The position numbers and the translations under genes are program-made. A stretch of DNA of 8,128 bases from an uncultured Collinsella sp. (GTDB taxonomy: Bacteria; Actinomycetota; Coriobacteriia; Coriobacteriales; Coriobacteriaceae): NCBI GenBank assembly GCA_900552295.1, contig URZB01000061.1, positions 1 to 8,128 of the forward strand, in the 5' to 3' direction. Under the pieces are notes generated by a model. The model was not told the origin of the DNA. It made no database searches and worked only from the letters and a program-made list of their open reading frames with translations. Positions 6,448 through 8,128 of this stretch are shown here, piece after piece. The number at the start of each line of letters is the position of its first letter. Positions within the stretch are counted from its first letter, which is position 1.

Positions 6448-7155
6448 TTACTCAGCCAGGAAGTCACGCTGGACAGCGGGATCGACCTTGACGCCAGGGC
6501 CCATGGTGGAAGACACGGAGATGGACTTGACGTACTTGCCCTTAGCAGAAGAGGGCTTGACGCGCAGGATCTCGGTGTACAGGGCAGCGTAGTTCTCGAC
6601 GAGCTGCTGCTCAGAGAAGGACTTCTTGCCCAGGGGCACGTGGCAGATGCCGTAGCGGTCGGCGCGGTACTCAACGCGGCCAGCCTTGAGCTCGGAGACC
6701 ATCTTGGCGACGTCCATGGTCACAGTGCCGAGCTTGGGGTTCGGCATGAGGCCACGGGGACCAAGGATCTTACCGATGCGGCCAACCTTGGCCATCATGT
6801 TCGGCGTAGCGATAGCGGCGTCGAAGTTGATCTCGCCCTTCTGAATCTGGGCGACGAGCTCGTCGGAACCAATGATGTCGGCGCCGGCAGCCTCAGCCTC
6901 GCGGGCCTTCTCGCCCTCGGCGAAGACGGCAACACGAACGGTCTTGCCGGTGCCGTGGGGCAGGGAGATGGAACCACGGATGTTCTGGTCAGCCTTACGA
7001 GTATCGATGCCCAGACGGAAGTGGGCCTCGACGGTCTCGTCGAACTTGGCGGTGTCGAGCTCCTTGATGAGCTTGGCAGCCTGAAGGGGGGTGTAGAGCG
7101 TGGCGCGGTCGATCTTCTCGGCAGCGGCGTTATAGCTCTTACCATGCTTAGCCAT
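6448..7155 (-). CDS. rplA: 50S ribosomal protein L1
   Basis: L1 is the 23S rRNA-binding protein of the L1 stalk, which helps release deacylated tRNA from the E site, and in many bacteria it represses its own mRNA. The 235-residue product has the usual bacterial length and the family signature [19 protein letters not shown] (125-143), the STMGPGV segment (216-222) of the RNA-binding domain, and the two-domain layout (about 1-67 plus 160-235, with 68-159 inserted). An ATG two codons upstream (7161) is in frame, but AGGAGGT at 7163-7169 lies one base from that ATG and seven bases from the ATG at 7155, so the product should begin MAKHGKSY. It follows rplK in the same direction. A hairpin resembling the 23S L1-binding site lies directly upstream. 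Confidence 0.97.
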   Translation of the reverse strand: MAKHGKSYNAAAEKIDRATLYTPLQAAKLIKELDTAKFDETVEAHFRLGIDTRKADQNIRGSISLPHGTGKTVRVAVFAEGEKAREAEAAGADIIGSDELVAQIQKGEINFDAAIATPNMMAKVGRIGKILGPRGLMPNPKLGTVTMDVAKMVSELKAGRVEYRADRYGICHVPLGKKSFSEQQLVENYAALYTEILRVKPSSAKGKYVKSISVSSTMGPGVKVDPAVQRDFLAE

Positions 7156-7162
7156 GTGCATT

Positions 7163-7169
7163 ACCTCCT
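7163..7169 (-). promoter_or_regulatory. Ribosome binding site deciding the rplA start
   Basis: AGGAGGT read on the minus strand is a full Shine-Dalgarno match. Its spacing (seven bases) selects the ATG at 7155 over the in-frame ATG at 7161. Its first base also forms the last pair of the putative L1-binding hairpin, so folding or L1 binding would hinder ribosome access. Confidence 0.85.
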
Positions 7170-7198
7170 GTGGTTAAACGGGCGTGAGCCCTCCCACA
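7169..7198 (-). promoter_or_regulatory. Putative L1-binding autoregulatory hairpin upstream of rplA
   Basis: Read on the minus strand, UGUGG (7198-7194) pairs with CCACA (7173-7169). Inside it, after GA on one side and GUUUAA on the other, GGGC (7191-7188) pairs with GCCC (7183-7180) around a UCAC loop. The helix / asymmetric internal loop / helix layout with GUGG-GA-GG on the 5' side matches, as I recall it, the L1-binding part of E. coli 23S rRNA (GGUGG-GA-GGCU ... AGCC ... CCACC). The structure abuts the Shine-Dalgarno sequence of rplA, where a translational repressor site is expected. Binding is inferred, not shown. Confidence 0.6.
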
Positions 7199-7205
7199 TC
7201 GTATC

Positions 7206-7223
7206 GTGTGCCCTATTGCACAC
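7206..7223 (-). other. Small hairpin in the rplK-rplA spacer
   Basis: GTGTGC and GCACAC form a 6-bp stem with a 6-base loop. It lies between the terminator-like hairpin and the putative L1 site. It could be part of the leader fold; no function can be assigned. Confidence 0.4.
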
Positions 7224-7228
7224 ATATA

Positions 7229-7254
7229 ACGGGCGCCCCGGTCGGGGCACCCGT
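7229..7254 (-). terminator. GC-rich terminator-like hairpin after rplK (possible attenuator)
   Basis: Minus-strand RNA forms an 11-bp stem ACGGGUGCCCC / GGGGCGCCCGU with one G-U pair and a 4-base loop, starting 19 bases past the rplK stop. It is followed by UAUAUG and not by a true U tract, so it would pause or partly terminate transcription, or protect the 3' end of the rplK message, and not block rplA completely. Confidence 0.5.
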
Positions 7255-7272
7255 CATTACCTAAAGAAATCG

Positions 7273-7701
7273 CTACTCAGCGATGGTGACGCCCATGGAG
7301 CGGGCGGTACCGGCGATGATCTTCTTGGCGGCGTCAATGTCGTTGGCATTGAGGTCCGGCATCTTGATCTCGGCGATCTTGGTGAGCTGCTCCTGGGAGA
7401 GCTGACCAACCTTGTCGGCCTGCGGCTTAGCGGAACCAGACTTGAGGTTCAGCTCCTTCTTGATGAGGTGAGCCGCCGGCGGGGTCTTGGTGATGAAGGA
7501 GAAGGACTTGTCCTCGTAGACAGAGATCTCAACGGGGATGATGTCGCCCTTCTTGTCCTGCGTCTCGGCGTTAAAGGCCTGGCAGAACTGCATGATGTTC
7601 ACGCCAGCAGCGCCCAGGGCGGGGCCGACGGGAGGAGCGGGGTTAGCGGCACCAGCAGGAATCTGGAGCTTAATGACGTTGGCAACCTTCTTCTCAGCCA
7701 T
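7273..7701 (-). CDS. rplK: 50S ribosomal protein L11
   Basis: L11 binds the GTPase-associated centre of 23S rRNA and takes part in factor binding and the stringent response. The 142-residue product is of standard length, with the N-terminal [20 protein letters not shown] block (11-30), whose prolines line the thiostrepton site in the family, and the C-terminal signature [19 protein letters not shown] (114-132). An in-frame ATG two codons earlier (7707) touches AAAGGA (7713-7708) with no spacing, while the ATG at 7701 is six bases away, so the protein should start MAEKKVAN. It lies between nusG (121 bases upstream) and rplA, the common bacterial order, and is probably co-transcribed with them. 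Confidence 0.97.
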   Translation of the reverse strand: MAEKKVANVIKLQIPAGAANPAPPVGPALGAAGVNIMQFCQAFNAETQDKKGDIIPVEISVYEDKSFSFITKTPPAAHLIKKELNLKSGSAKPQADKVGQLSQEQLTKIAEIKMPDLNANDIDAAKKIIAGTARSMGVTIAE

Positions 7702-7707
7702 GGTCAT

Positions 7708-7713
7708 TCCTTT
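7708..7713 (-). promoter_or_regulatory. Ribosome binding site deciding the rplK start
   Basis: AAAGGA on the minus strand sits six bases before the ATG at 7701 but directly against the ATG at 7707, which favours the downstream start codon. Confidence 0.7.
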
Positions 7714-7821
7714 CGAATCACGAGTGTGAAGTACTTGCTATATCGTAAGCACGCACGTGTTAGAAGCACTCCTGAGATGAGCAGTCACAGAAGAAGCACG
7801 CTCGCGCGAACGGACGAAAAC

Positions 7822-8080
7822 TTAAGCAATGACAGCGACCTGGTTAAAGTCGAGCTCGACCGGCGTCTCGCGGCCAAAGATCATCAGCGTGACCTTGAGC
7901 TTGCCAGCCTCGGTGTTAACCTCGGAGACCTTGCCATCAAAGTCGGTAAGCGGGCCATCGGTGACGCGGACGGACGTACCGACCTCAATATCAACCGAGG
8001 TGCGCTTGGGCGAATCGCCCTTACCGGGACGACGAGTCATCTTGTTGTACTCGTCGCGGGAAAGCGGAGCGGGCTTGCCG
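7822..8080 (-). CDS. nusG: Transcription termination/antitermination protein NusG, N-terminally truncated by the contig end
   Basis: The last 85 residues of NusG, which binds the RNA polymerase clamp and links it to Rho or to the ribosome through its C-terminal KOW domain. That domain is complete here: [19 protein letters not shown] (residues 33-51 of the fragment), followed by [14 protein letters not shown], the typical NusG ending. The preceding [20 protein letters not shown] region is the linker. The NGN domain and the start codon lie beyond the contig. The apparent start upstream of 8080 is the adapter peptide [10 protein letters not shown] and must be discarded. Position ahead of rplK and rplA confirms the identity; secE would be expected next upstream. 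Confidence 0.95.
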
Positions 8081-8128
8081 CTGTCTCTTATACACATCTC
8101 CGAGCCCACGAGACGGAGCTACATCTCG
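8081..8128 (-). other. Nextera i7 adapter and Tn5 mosaic end (sequencing artefact)
   Basis: This is the reverse complement of the left end. Bases 8081-8099 are the mosaic end, 8100-8114 the read-2 arm, 8115-8122 the index (GGAGCTAC) and 8123-8128 the beginning of the P7 primer complement. Together with 1-47 it forms a perfect 47-base terminal inverted repeat that must not be mistaken for a transposon end. Genomic sequence stops at 8080. Confidence 0.98.

Noticed and set aside
7156..7161. Upstream ATG of rplA as the start codon
   Set aside because: Only one base separates it from the Shine-Dalgarno sequence; the ATG at 7155 has proper spacing and gives the usual L1 N-terminus.
7714..7821. Promoter or leader RNA between nusG and rplK
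   Set aside because: Only poor -10-like words (such as GATATA on the minus strand) without a suitable -35 were seen, and no convincing conserved fold; transcription from upstream of nusG explains expression.
1..8128. 47-base terminal inverted repeats suggesting a transposon
   Set aside because: The repeats are exactly Nextera index adapter plus Tn5 mosaic end used in library preparation, and no transposase gene lies between them.

Overview
The window is a short assembled contig of bacterial DNA with Illumina Nextera (Tn5) adapter sequence left on both ends. Bases 1-47 and 8081-8128 are adapter, and genuine genomic sequence runs from 48 to 8080. The two outermost genes (an ABC ATPase and nusG) are therefore cut by the assembly, not by biology. 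The GC-rich coding style, the gene products and the recurring GGGACAG-type intergenic motifs suggest an Actinomycetota gut bacterium of the class Coriobacteriia, possibly Collinsella. That assignment is inference from the sequence alone.

Plus strand, left to right: the C-terminal two thirds of an ABC transporter ATPase (48-528); a strong terminator; a secreted 5'-nucleotidase-family metallophosphatase with an LAATG cell-wall sorting signal (686-2710); a terminator; a compact MscS-type mechanosensitive channel (2839-3606); a terminator; then a two-gene, ATGA-overlapping unit. That unit is a signal-less fusion of a ParB-like domain with a BMP/PnrA-type ligand-binding domain (3699-5615), followed by a calcineurin-like metallophosphoesterase with Glu in place of the first-motif His (5612-6322). 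This pair is the least understood part of the window. It looks like an intracellular ligand sensor coupled to a phosphoesterase, but neither substrate nor ligand can be read from the sequence.

Minus strand, right to left: the end of nusG, then rplK (L11) and rplA (L1), in the usual bacterial nusG-rplK-rplA order. The 100-odd bases between rplK and rplA hold three hairpins. The last closes directly onto the rplA Shine-Dalgarno sequence and resembles the L1-binding site of 23S rRNA, so it is a good candidate for the L1 autoregulatory site. The operon ends after rplA at a hairpin between convergent genes, with no rplJ-rplL immediately following.

Three intergenic regions carry four copies of a GGGACAG-centred palindromic motif embedded in or next to terminator stems. 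Two copies also share the same flank directly at the upstream stop codon. No tRNA, rRNA, CRISPR array, insertion sequence or prophage gene was seen, and no gene-free stretch exceeds 300 bases.
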